Part shown: piece by piece, positions 36,758 through 46,092 of the stretch
Layout: every line of letters begins with the position of its first letter
How positions within the stretch are numbered: the stretch's first letter is position 1
Assembly (NCBI GenBank): GCA_945906815.1
Contig: CAMDRT010000018.1
Span: 20,919-84,918, forward strand
From: Bordetella parapertussis
GTDB taxonomy: Bacteria > Pseudomonadota > Gammaproteobacteria > Burkholderiales > SG8-41
Direction: 5' to 3'
Length of the DNA: 64,000 nucleotides
Program-made: the position numbers and the translations under genes
Notes under the pieces: model-generated
What the model was told of the DNA's origin: nothing
Database searches by the model: none
The model's input: the letters and a program-made list of their open reading frames with translations, nothing else

Positions 36758-36988
36758 ACAGTCCACTCTCCGGGTAGCGGGGGCTTTAATACCTGCTCAA
36801 ACGGCACTGTATCCGCAGCTCCGCAAACGGTCAACCGCGTGAAAATTCAAAATGACATGCGACTCGCTGGTCAGCGTGCCGTGCTGGCGCTCGCCGGTGT
36901 GCGGGTCTACCGCGATCATGCCCGAGCACAAAAATGAGCCCACCGGCGCGTATAATTTCCTCAGAAAAATTGGCGCTGGAGATTCCTC

Positions 36989-38296
36989 ATGCTTGCAGAC
37001 CGCTACGATCTTCCCTTATCCACGGCCTCCGCCGCCGCGCGGGACGCCTACGCTCAGGGCTACGATCTGGCGCTGACCCTCTACCCCGGTGCACTCGAGG
37101 CCTTTGAGCGCGCCATCACCGCTGACCCCGGTTTCGCGCTTGCCCATGCCGGCAAAGCACAGGTCTTGATGCGGGACGGCAAGGTCGTGGCAGCGCGGGC
37201 GGCGCTGGCGGCGGCCAAGGATGTGGCTGCCGGTTTAGCGGCGCGCGAGACCGGTCACATTGGGTACTTCGACCTCGCGTTCGCGGGCCGCACCGACGCC
37301 GCAATTGCTGCCTTGCACACCCATCTGACGGCATGGCCGCGCGACGCGATGATGGTCGCCAGTGCCGCGAACCCGAACGGCCTGATTGGCGGCTCTGGCC
37401 GCATCGGACAGAAGCATCAGATCGCGCTACTGATGGACAGCCTCGCCCCGCATTACGGCGACGATTATTGGTTCCTGGCCTATCATGCTACGGCGCTGTC
37501 CGAGGATGGTCAGCTCGCGGCTGCTCGTCCGAAGATCGAACGATCGGTGGCGCTGAACCCGAACAACGCGCATGCGGCGCACGGCTACGCGCATGTTTGT
37601 TACGAGAGTGGCGATGCCGACACGGGCCGCGGCTTTCTGTCTTCCTGGCTCGGCAGCTATCCGCGCGCAGGGGCTTTCCACGGCCACTTGAGCTGGCATC
37701 TTGCGCTGTTCGAACTGGGGGCCGGACATTGGCCGGAGGCGCTGCGCCTGTACCAGGAGGCCATCGCGGTCGACCAGCACAGCGGGGGGCCGCAACAGAA
37801 GATGACCGATGGAACAGCGTTTTTATGGCGTTGCGAACTGGCCGGCCATCCGCGCGACGCCGCCGCGTGGCGCACGATGTACGAGTACGGGAACAGTGCG
37901 CTGCCGCGTCCTGGCGCCGGGCTCGCGGACCTGCACGTCATCCTAACCCAGGCGGTGATGGGCGATGATGCTGCGCTCGATGCCCGCACCCGCCAGATGG
38001 AGGAGCTGACACGCGACGGGCGTTACCCGTCCGGATCTTACCTGCCGCTGCTAGCGCGCGGCTTCGTGGCGTTCGAACGCGGGGATTTTTCCGAGGCGAT
38101 CGAGGCGCTCGCCCCACTCGCCATGGACGATGAGCGCATAGGCGGCAGCCGCGCGCAACACGACCTGATCGAGTTCACGTTATTGAAGGCCTATCTCAAC
38201 GCGGGCCGGTTGGAGGAGGCGCGACACCTGCTAGTCGCGCGACGGCCTGGTGCTTCCGGCATCACCGTCGCAGGGATCGCAGCGCTACATTCCTGA
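36989..38296 (+). CDS. TPR protein of the TTC38 family
   Basis: A 435-residue soluble protein with TPR-like helical repeats throughout. The start (YAQGYDLALTLYPGALEAFERA), the mid region (DSLAPHYGDDYWFLAYHATAL split across repeats) and the HGHLSWHLALFELG segment match bacterial relatives of tetratricopeptide repeat protein 38. No signal peptide is seen. Its function is unknown. A TATAAT at 36951-36956, about 30 bases ahead of the start codon, could be its -10 box, although no good -35 pairs with it. Confidence 0.72.
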   Translation: MLADRYDLPLSTASAAARDAYAQGYDLALTLYPGALEAFERAITADPGFALAHAGKAQVLMRDGKVVAARAALAAAKDVAAGLAARETGHIGYFDLAFAGRTDAAIAALHTHLTAWPRDAMMVASAANPNGLIGGSGRIGQKHQIALLMDSLAPHYGDDYWFLAYHATALSEDGQLAAARPKIERSVALNPNNAHAAHGYAHVCYESGDADTGRGFLSSWLGSYPRAGAFHGHLSWHLALFELGAGHWPEALRLYQEAIAVDQHSGGPQQKMTDGTAFLWRCELAGHPRDAAAWRTMYEYGNSALPRPGAGLADLHVILTQAVMGDDAALDARTRQMEELTRDGRYPSGSYLPLLARGFVAFERGDFSEAIEALAPLAMDDERIGGSRAQHDLIEFTLLKAYLNAGRLEEARHLLVARRPGASGITVAGIAALHS

Positions 38297-38385
38297 TGCA
38301 ACTGCCATGTAAGCATGGCGTGCATCGACTGGAAAACCGCGATGCTCAGGTACATGGAATCCGCTGGTGCTTTTTTATAGGGTTT

Positions 38386-38688
38386 GCTTTAAACCTAAAA
38401 AACGTATTTGGCCACAGAGAGCACAGAGTTCAATCGCGCTATATTAAGCGGTTGCCGCGCTCGATCGGGTCGAACTGACGGGCGCAATCCCGTCAGTTCG
38501 ACCCGATCGGTTGTTACGAACGCTTAAGATAGCGCCATTGAACACAGCGTTTACAGAGGTAAATCAACAAGTTGGAGCGACAGTCTCTCTCACCGAACAG
38601 GTGAGTGTGACGAGCGAGTGCAAGCACTTGTTTTCTATGTGTTCCTCGGTGCTCTCTGTGGCTGATCTGCCGGTTTTAGGTTTAAAAC
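38386..38688. mobile_element. MITE-like nested inverted-repeat element
   Basis: A 303-bp non-coding block bounded by near-perfect inverted ends: 15 bases (38386-38400 against 38674-38688, one mismatch), then CCACAGAGAGCAC (38412-38424) repeated exactly inverted at 38649-38661. An inner pair of 23 bases (38428-38450 / 38521-38543) matches at 21. The core is a perfect 21-bp hairpin with a 6-base loop (38462-38482 / 38489-38509). It carries no transposase and sits between convergent genes, where it could also end transcription both ways. It resembles a miniature element mobilised in trans. Confidence 0.65.
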
Positions 38689-38701
38689 AATATTGATTCA
38701 A

Positions 38702-40111
38702 TCAACGGCATTGCGTCTGAATGTAGTGCTGCACCGCGCCGCTATCCGCCGCCATAACCTCAAAGCGTTGTGGCAGTTGTTCAAGGCCCAGGCAATGTGC
38801 GGGATAAGGCGGCGCGCGCCCCAGTGCATCGCGTATGACGTCGGCGAACTTCACCGGCTGCGCGGTTTCAAGGCAGATCAGCGGCACGCCCGGCTCACGC
38901 TGTTCAAGTCCGACTTTGATGCCATCCGCGGTGTGCGTGTCGATCATGGTGCCGAAGCGCTGGTAGATGTCGCGTATGGTGGTGACGCGATGCGCGTGCG
39001 TACTGGCGCCGGAAACAAAACCGAATTCGCGCATTTTTTCGAGTAGCGGTGTGTCCGCCAGCCTGAATTCTCCGCCATTATCCACGGCCTGCCAAAAGCG
39101 GCACAGCAGCGCGCTGTCGCGACCGCTTAAATCAAAAATAAAGCGTTCGAAATTCGACGCTCTGGAGATATCCATCGACGGGCTGGAGGTTTGATGCACT
39201 TCGGCAGCGGCGCGCGGGCGATAACGTCCACTGCGAAAAAACTCGTCCAGCACATTGTTTTCATTGGTCGCCAGGATCAGGCGGCGTATCGGAAGGCCCA
39301 TCATGCGCGCTATGTGGCCGGCGAGAATATTGCCAAAATTGCCGGTCGGCACAGCAAACGAAACCTGTTCGGTGTCGTGTGTAGTGGCTGCGAAATAGCC
39401 CTTGAAGTAGTAAACAATCTGCGCCGCGACACGCGCCCAGTTGATCGAGTTCACGGTGCCGATGTGATAGCGGCTCTTGAACGCCTCGTCGCTGGACACC
39501 TGTTTCACGATATCCTGACAATCATCAAACACGCCGCTGATGGCGATGTTGAAAATATTCGGATCGGTGAGGCTGTACATTTGCGCCGTCTGAAAGCGAC
39601 TCATCTTGCCGAGCGGCGAGAGCATGAATACCCGGACGCCGCGCTTGCCACGCAATGCGTATTCGGCGGCCGAACCGGTATCGCCGGAAGTGGCGCCGAG
39701 GATATTCAGTTCAGCGTTATTTTCCGCCAATACATACTCGAACAGATTGCCCAGCAACTGCAGCGCCACATCCTTGAACGCCAGCGTCGGTCCATTGGAC
39801 AGTTGCAGCAGGTGCAGACCGGGTTCCAGTGTCTTTAGCGGTGTGATGTCTTCGCTGCCGAATACGCTGGCGGTGTAAGTGTTGTCGATCAGCCGCTTCA
39901 GATCCGGCGCCGGGATGTCGTCGATGTAGCGCGACAGAATATCGAAGGCCAGATCACGGTAGTTCAGCTTGCGTAGTCGTGCCAGATCCGCGCTGGTATA
40001 CCGCGGGTAAGATTCCGGCAGCGCCAGCCCACCATCCGTGGCCAGTCCTTCCAGCAAAATTTCGCGAAAGGTGCGGCGTGGCATGCCACCGCGGGTGCTG
40101 ATGTAATGCAC
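38702..40111 (-). CDS. thrC: Threonine synthase
   Basis: PLP enzyme converting O-phosphohomoserine to threonine. The 469 residues have the long-form (subgroup without SAM control) layout: YISTRGGMPRRTFREILLEG at the start, the PLP lysine in SNGPTLAFKDVALQLL, GATSGDTGSAAEYALRG and VPTGNFGNILAGHIARMM. It begins at the base where the upstream hom gene ends and is the last gene of the alaC-hom-thrC operon. The stop lies a few bases from the MITE-like element. Confidence 0.95.
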   Translation of the reverse strand: MHYISTRGGMPRRTFREILLEGLATDGGLALPESYPRYTSADLARLRKLNYRDLAFDILSRYIDDIPAPDLKRLIDNTYTASVFGSEDITPLKTLEPGLHLLQLSNGPTLAFKDVALQLLGNLFEYVLAENNAELNILGATSGDTGSAAEYALRGKRGVRVFMLSPLGKMSRFQTAQMYSLTDPNIFNIAISGVFDDCQDIVKQVSSDEAFKSRYHIGTVNSINWARVAAQIVYYFKGYFAATTHDTEQVSFAVPTGNFGNILAGHIARMMGLPIRRLILATNENNVLDEFFRSGRYRPRAAAEVHQTSSPSMDISRASNFERFIFDLSGRDSALLCRFWQAVDNGGEFRLADTPLLEKMREFGFVSGASTHAHRVTTIRDIYQRFGTMIDTHTADGIKVGLEQREPGVPLICLETAQPVKFADVIRDALGRAPPYPAHCLGLEQLPQRFEVMAADSGAVQHYIQTQCR

Positions 40112-41424
40112 TAGCGATCCAGTTCCTCGAGCCGTATACGCGTCACCTTATCCGCCACCACCAGCAGCCCTTCGATCCTGCTGATCGCAGCATCGACGTT
40201 TTTCTCCAGCGTGCGATGCGTCAGCATGATGATGGTGACCAGCGCTTCGCCTTCGTGCGGCTCTTTTTGTACCATCGCATCTATCGAAATGCCCAGATCA
40301 GCGAGGATACGGGTGATATCCGCCAGCACGCCCGGCTGGTCTTGCACCCGCAGCCGCAGGTAGTACGAGGTTTCGACTTCAGCTATCGGCAGAATCGCGA
40401 TGTCCGACAACTGATCGGGCTGAAACGCCATATGCGGCACGCGATGTTCCGGGTCAGCGGACATGGTACGCGCGACATCGATCAGATCGGCGATCACGGC
40501 GGAAGCCGTGGGTTCCGCGCCGGCCCCTGCACCGTAGAACAGGGTCTGGCCCACGGCATCGCCTTTGACCAGAATGGCGTTCATCACACCCTCCACATTG
40601 GCTATCAGTCGTTTTTCCGGAATCAAGGTGGGATGGACGCGCAATTCGATGCCATTGGGCTTGCGTTTGGCAATGCCCAGCAACTTGATGCGGTAGCCGA
40701 GTTCCTCGGCGTACTGAATATCCTCGCGCGTGAGTTTGGAGATGCCCTCGGTGTACGCCGCGGAGAACTGCATCGGTATGCCAAAACCAATCGCTGCCAT
40801 GATGGTGAGTTTGTGTGCGGCGTCCACACCCTCGATATCGAACGTAGGATCAGCCTCGGCGTAACCCAGTTGCTGCGCCTGCTTTAGCACGTCACCGAAG
40901 CTCGCGCCCTTCTCACGCATCTCCGACAAAATAAAATTCGAGGTGCCGTTGATGATGCCGGCAATCCACTCAATGCGGTTGGCCGCCAGGCCTTCACGCA
41001 GCGATTTGATAATGGGCACGCCACCAGCCACCGCCGCCTCGAACGCCACCATCACGCCCTGCTTTTGCGCTGCCGCGAAAATTTCATTGCCATGCTGTGC
41101 GAGCAACGCCTTGTTGGCGGTGACGACATGTTTGCCGTTGGCAATCGCCTTTAAGATCAGCTGTTTCGAAATGCCGGTGCCGCCGATCAATTCCACCACG
41201 ATCTCAATGCCCGGATCGTCGACCACGGCAAACGCGTTATCGATAACTTTTGCCCGCCCCTGAACGAGGTTATTGGCGCGCGTCAAATCTTTGTCCGCCA
41301 CCATCGCAATGACAATCGCCCTACCCGCGCGGCGCGATATTTCTTCGCGATTACGCTCCAGTACCGTAAATGTGCCACCGCCAACAGTGCCGATGCCCAA
41401 CAGTCCAACGTGGATCGGTTTCAT
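40111..41424 (-). CDS. hom: Homoserine dehydrogenase
   Basis: NAD(P)-dependent enzyme reducing aspartate semialdehyde to homoserine. The 437 residues contain the Rossmann motif [13 protein letters not shown], the catalytic region with [17 protein letters not shown] and [19 protein letters not shown], and a C-terminal ACT domain ([20 protein letters not shown]) for threonine feedback control. It overlaps alaC by four bases and abuts thrC. This three-gene arrangement is common in betaproteobacteria. Confidence 0.95.
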   Translation of the reverse strand: MKPIHVGLLGIGTVGGGTFTVLERNREEISRRAGRAIVIAMVADKDLTRANNLVQGRAKVIDNAFAVVDDPGIEIVVELIGGTGISKQLILKAIANGKHVVTANKALLAQHGNEIFAAAQKQGVMVAFEAAVAGGVPIIKSLREGLAANRIEWIAGIINGTSNFILSEMREKGASFGDVLKQAQQLGYAEADPTFDIEGVDAAHKLTIMAAIGFGIPMQFSAAYTEGISKLTREDIQYAEELGYRIKLLGIAKRKPNGIELRVHPTLIPEKRLIANVEGVMNAILVKGDAVGQTLFYGAGAGAEPTASAVIADLIDVARTMSADPEHRVPHMAFQPDQLSDIAILPIAEVETSYYLRLRVQDQPGVLADITRILADLGISIDAMVQKEPHEGEALVTIIMLTHRTLEKNVDAAISRIEGLLVVADKVTRIRLEELDR

Positions 41425-42605
41425 AACAACCCGTCTTTCCTGAACATTTCTTTAATCCCGCGCACCGCTTGGCGAGTGCGCGCCTCATTCTCAATCATGG
41501 CGAAGCGCACGTGACCGTCGCCGTAATGTCCGAAGCCGGTGCCGGGAGCGACCGCAATTTTGGCGTCCGCCAGCAGCTTCTTGGAAAACTCCAGCGAGCC
41601 CATTTTTTTGTAGGCCTCCGGTATCGGCGCCCACACGTACATGGTGGCCTTGGGGATATCCACCATCCAGCCTGTTGCGTGCAGACCTGCGCACAGCACA
41701 TCGCGACGATTTTGATAGGTCTGGCGCACTTCCTCCACGCAGGCCTGCGGGCCTTCAAGGGCGATGATCGAGGCCACCTGTATCGGTGTGAAGGTGCCGT
41801 AATCGTGATAGCTCTTCATGCGGCCGAGCGCATTCACCAGGTCACGGTTTCCGACCATGTAACCCACGCGCCAGCCGGCCATGTTGTAGCTTTTGGACAT
41901 GGTGAAAAACTCCACCGCCACTTCTTTAGCGCCCGGTACTTCGAGTATCGACGGCGCGCGGTAGCCATCAAACACGATGTCCGCGTAGGCGAGGTCATGC
42001 ACCACGTAAATATTGTGTTCGCGCGCAATCGCAATCAGTCGCTCGAAAAACGCCAGATCGACGCATTGCGTGGTGGGGTTGCTGGGAAAATTGACGATCA
42101 GCATCTTGGGCTTGGGATAGCCGTCGCGGATGGCTTTTTCCAGCGCATCGAAAAAATCAATGTCGGCTTGCATCGGCACGTGACGGATGTCCGCCCCCGC
42201 AATCACCGGCCCGTAAATATGAATCGGGTAACTCGGGTTCGGCACCAGCACGATGTCGCCACGCTCCAGTGTCGCCAGCGCCAGGTGTGCGATGCCTTCC
42301 TTGGAGCCGATGGTGACGATAGCCTCGGTGTCAGGATCGAGATCGACCTGGTAACGCGTTTGATACCAGTTGCAAATGGCTTTGCGCAGACGATGGATAC
42401 CTTTTGAAACCGAGTAGCCATGCGTGTCCGGGCGCTGCACCGATTCGACCAGTTTATCGACGATGTGCTGCGGCGTGGGCCCGTCGGGATTGCCCATGCT
42501 GAAGTCGATGACATCTTCGCCGCGCCGTCGCGCAGCGAGTTTTAATTCACCAGTTACATTAAACACATACGGCGGCAGCCGTTTAATTCGGGGAAACTCT
42601 TCCAT
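41421..42605 (-). CDS. alaC: Alanine aminotransferase AlaC-like
   Basis: PLP class I aminotransferase of 394 residues producing alanine from pyruvate and glutamate in E. coli AlaC. The start [21 protein letters not shown] and [12 protein letters not shown] are AlaC-like. The PLP lysine is in [17 protein letters not shown], and FVMI-type arginine contacts appear near [17 protein letters not shown]. The stop overlaps the start of hom, so it heads the threonine operon. Confidence 0.92.
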   Translation of the reverse strand: MEEFPRIKRLPPYVFNVTGELKLAARRRGEDVIDFSMGNPDGPTPQHIVDKLVESVQRPDTHGYSVSKGIHRLRKAICNWYQTRYQVDLDPDTEAIVTIGSKEGIAHLALATLERGDIVLVPNPSYPIHIYGPVIAGADIRHVPMQADIDFFDALEKAIRDGYPKPKMLIVNFPSNPTTQCVDLAFFERLIAIAREHNIYVVHDLAYADIVFDGYRAPSILEVPGAKEVAVEFFTMSKSYNMAGWRVGYMVGNRDLVNALGRMKSYHDYGTFTPIQVASIIALEGPQACVEEVRQTYQNRRDVLCAGLHATGWMVDIPKATMYVWAPIPEAYKKMGSLEFSKKLLADAKIAVAPGTGFGHYGDGHVRFAMIENEARTRQAVRGIKEMFRKDGLL

Positions 42606-42689
42606 GAGCCTGTTTCAGGTTGGTAATTTATGCAGTGTGTAAGCGTATAATTTTATCCGAGCAAGGAACTTCAAGCAAATCAAAAACTT

Positions 42690-43058
42690 ATGAAACTTCA
42701 CCTGGCGCAGCAAAGCGGGCAAAACCAGTTCACCGGATACGGTGACGGCTATGTCGGGATTAACCACCAGCGCTATGAACGCTCACTGGTAGTGACAGCG
42801 GATGCCATCCACGACGCTTGGGGAGTGAGCAGCGTGGATCTGATCGATGCCGCTGCAGTGGATTTTCTGCTCGCCCTGAAACCGGAAATCCTGCTGCTGG
42901 GTACCGGCGCCACGCACCGCTTTCCGGGGCCGGCAACCTTGCGCGAATTCGCGCGCGCGCACATCGGCGTCGAATCCATGGCTACGCCCGCTGCGTGCCG
43001 CACCTTTAATATCCTGTTGGCGGAAGGCCGCAACGTGATAGCGGCTGTGATCGTTTAG
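42690..43058 (+). CDS. Mth938-like (DUF498) protein
   Basis: A 122-residue protein of the Mth938/DUF498 family: FTGYGDGYVGINHQRYERSL at the start, PEILLLGTGATHRFP in the middle and AACRTFNILLAEGRNVIAAV at the end. Relatives are linked to mitochondrial complex I assembly (NDUFAF3) and to peroxiredoxin neighbours in bacteria; the bacterial function is unclear. It is divergent from alaC. Confidence 0.86.
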   Translation: MKLHLAQQSGQNQFTGYGDGYVGINHQRYERSLVVTADAIHDAWGVSSVDLIDAAAVDFLLALKPEILLLGTGATHRFPGPATLREFARAHIGVESMATPAACRTFNILLAEGRNVIAAVIV

Positions 43059-43081
43059 GCAGCAGCTATACCGGGCCGCGG

Positions 43082-44005
43082 TTACAGCCCCGCCAGTGCC
43101 TTCACATGCACCGCCGCGCTGCGTCCCAGCGCAGACAAGGCATAACCGCCTTCGAGCATGGAAACCATGCGCCCATCGGCGTAAAGACTGGCCACCGCCA
43201 GCAGTTTTTCAGTGACCCACGCATAATCGGCCTCAACCAGGTTGAGCATCGCCAATTCATCTTCGCGATGCGCGTCAAAACCCGCCGAGACAAACAGCAT
43301 CTGCGGTTTGAAGTCTGCCAGCGCAGGCAGCCAGTGCGTTTCAACCGCCGCGCGAAACTCCCTGCTGCCGCTGCGCGCCGCCAGTGGAATATTCACCATG
43401 CGAGCCGAACGTCCGCTGGTGCCGCTGTACGGGTAAAACGGGTGCTGGAAGGTTGACACCATCAACACCCGCTCATCCTCGCAGAAAGTCTCCTCGGTGC
43501 CATTGCCGTGATGCACATCGAAATCGACAATGGCTATGCGTTTCAATCCGTGATGTTCCAGCGCATGCGCGGCGGCCACCGCGACAGTATTGAAAACACA
43601 AAAACCCATGGCACGCCCGCGCAACGCATGATGTCCTGGCGGACGCACGCTGCAAAACGCGTTTGCAGCACTGCCCGCGATTATCCGATCCGTCGCCAGT
43701 ACCGCGGCGCCGGCCGCGCGCAGTGCCGCATCCAGGGTGTGTGAATTCATCGCGGTATCGGGGTCCAGTTGCACCCAGCCTTCGCTGGGCGAGGCTTGCT
43801 CGATGGCGTCGAGATAATCCGCGTCGTGTACGCGCTGTAACTGCGCGCGCGTGGCTTTGGGTGCTTCGACACGTTCCAGGTGATCCATCAGGCCGGAGGC
43901 GAGCAGTTGATCTTCGATCGCCGTCAAGCGTGCTGGACATTCGGGGTGATGCGCGCCCATATCATGCAACTGGCAATCGCGGTGTGTGATAAAAAGTGTG
44001 GTCAT
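43082..44005 (-). CDS. Histone deacetylase-family protein
   Basis: A zinc-dependent amidohydrolase of 307 residues. Conserved elements: HPECPARLTAIEDQL, RPPGHHALRGRAMGFCVFN, IVDFDVHHGNGTEETF with the zinc aspartate and histidine, SAGFDAHREDELA and the EGGYALSALG tyrosine. Family members deacetylate acetylpolyamines or other acetyl-amides; the substrate here is unknown. The ATG 44005 (TTLFITHRD start) is preferred to a longer frame that would enter the upstream intergenic space. Confidence 0.88.
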   Translation of the reverse strand: MTTLFITHRDCQLHDMGAHHPECPARLTAIEDQLLASGLMDHLERVEAPKATRAQLQRVHDADYLDAIEQASPSEGWVQLDPDTAMNSHTLDAALRAAGAAVLATDRIIAGSAANAFCSVRPPGHHALRGRAMGFCVFNTVAVAAAHALEHHGLKRIAIVDFDVHHGNGTEETFCEDERVLMVSTFQHPFYPYSGTSGRSARMVNIPLAARSGSREFRAAVETHWLPALADFKPQMLFVSAGFDAHREDELAMLNLVEADYAWVTEKLLAVASLYADGRMVSMLEGGYALSALGRSAAVHVKALAGL

Positions 44006-44113
44006 GGGTGAGTGCCGTAAAGGGGCTTTGTTTCGCAATACGCTCAAGCAGAATTCGCAACCGTATAATACCGCCATGTCCTCCCGTCGGGCGCTACCAT
44101 TTTATTTGAATCC

Positions 44114-45022
<909 letters not shown>

Positions 45023-45030
45023 GGGAGAGC

Positions 45031-45123
45031 AGGACTAAGGACTTAGGACTGAGGACTAGGGCCCGCCCCGACCTTAGACCTTAGACCTTAGACCTTAGTC
45101 CTCAGTCCTAAGTCCTAAGTCCT
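45031..45123. repeat. Palindromic block of 7-base repeats between moxR-type and DUF58 genes
   Basis: Four AGGACTN units (45031-45058) face an inverted copy (45096-45123) that matches 27 of 28 bases. Between them lie a GC core (GGGCCCGCCCCG) and four ACCTTAG heptamers (45071-45098). Everything outside the core has a 7-base period. The arms could form a long hairpin in RNA or a cruciform in DNA. It ends seven bases before the DUF58 start codon and would sit over its ribosome site, so control of translation or mRNA stability is possible. Confidence 0.85.
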
Positions 45124-45129
45124 GACCTT

Positions 45130-46092
45130 ATGATCTCGCGCCTCAGCCACTGGTGGTCCCCGCCGCGCACGCCGGAATCGGGGCCCATTGTATTGGTGCA
45201 GCGGCGGGTCTACATACTGCCTACGCGCTATGGCATCCTGTTTGCGATGATGTTGATGATGATGTTGCTCGGCGCCATCAATTACAGTTTGAGTCTGGGG
45301 TTCGTGCTGACTTTCTTGTTGTTGGCGCTGGCATTTAACACCATGCTCTATACCTATCGCAACCTCGCTAGCCTGTCGGTTACCGCAGCGCACACGCCAG
45401 CGGTGTTCGCGGGCGAAGCCGCGGCGTTCACGCTGAATTTGTCCAATCCCAGCGCAATCACGCGCTACGCCGTCGGCATCTCGCGTGAACGACGTGCCAG
45501 CGCAGGCAGCACGCATGTGGATGTGCCGGCCTCTATGGCCGCGACCATCACTATCCGCATCCCCAGCGAACGCCGTGGGCTGCTGCGCGCGGGACGCCTG
45601 ACGCTGTTCACGCAATTTCCGCTGGGGCTGTATCACGCGTGGAGCTATGTGCATCCCGACCTCTGGTGCATGGTTTATCCGCAGCCCGCCCCCGCCGGCT
45701 ATCCCCTGCCCCCCGCCGAGAGCGCCGCTGGCAGCGGCACCAGCCACGGCGCTGGACACGAAGATTTTGCCGGTTTGCGTCCCTATCACAGCGGCGATTC
45801 GCCGCGGCACATCGCCTGGAAAGCAGTAGCGCGCGGCCAGGGCATGTTGACCAAGCAATTCAGCGGGCAGGCGGCGCATGACGTGTGGCTGGCATGGGAA
45901 CAACTGCCGCCGCACATGGGCATGGAGGAAAAAATCGCTGTCCTGGCGCGCTGGGTGCTGGATGCACATGCGCAACAACTGAACTATGGGCTGCGTTTGC
46001 CGGGCAGCGAACTGCCGCTGGCCAGCGGCGATGCCCAGCGCGAGCGCTGTCTGCAAGCCCTGGCTTTGTTTGAAGATACGCCAGCGTCATGA
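45130..46092 (+). CDS. DUF58 membrane protein
   Basis: A 320-residue protein with two hydrophobic helices near the start (GILFAMMLMMMLLGAI and FVLTFLLLALAFNTML) and a cytosolic part carrying the DUF58 signature GLRPYHSGDSPRHIAWKAVA. DUF58 proteins pair with MoxR ATPases and transglutaminase-like membrane proteins. It overlaps the next gene by ATGA. The start codon lies directly behind the heptamer palindrome, and only a weak ribosome site is visible. Confidence 0.9.
   Translation: MISRLSHWWSPPRTPESGPIVLVQRRVYILPTRYGILFAMMLMMMLLGAINYSLSLGFVLTFLLLALAFNTMLYTYRNLASLSVTAAHTPAVFAGEAAAFTLNLSNPSAITRYAVGISRERRASAGSTHVDVPASMAATITIRIPSERRGLLRAGRLTLFTQFPLGLYHAWSYVHPDLWCMVYPQPAPAGYPLPPAESAAGSGTSHGAGHEDFAGLRPYHSGDSPRHIAWKAVARGQGMLTKQFSGQAAHDVWLAWEQLPPHMGMEEKIAVLARWVLDAHAQQLNYGLRLPGSELPLASGDAQRERCLQALALFEDTPAS

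Noticed and set aside
38511..38696. A 61-codon frame inside the nested-repeat element
   Set aside because: No ribosome site, no known pattern, and it runs through the inverted-repeat arms.
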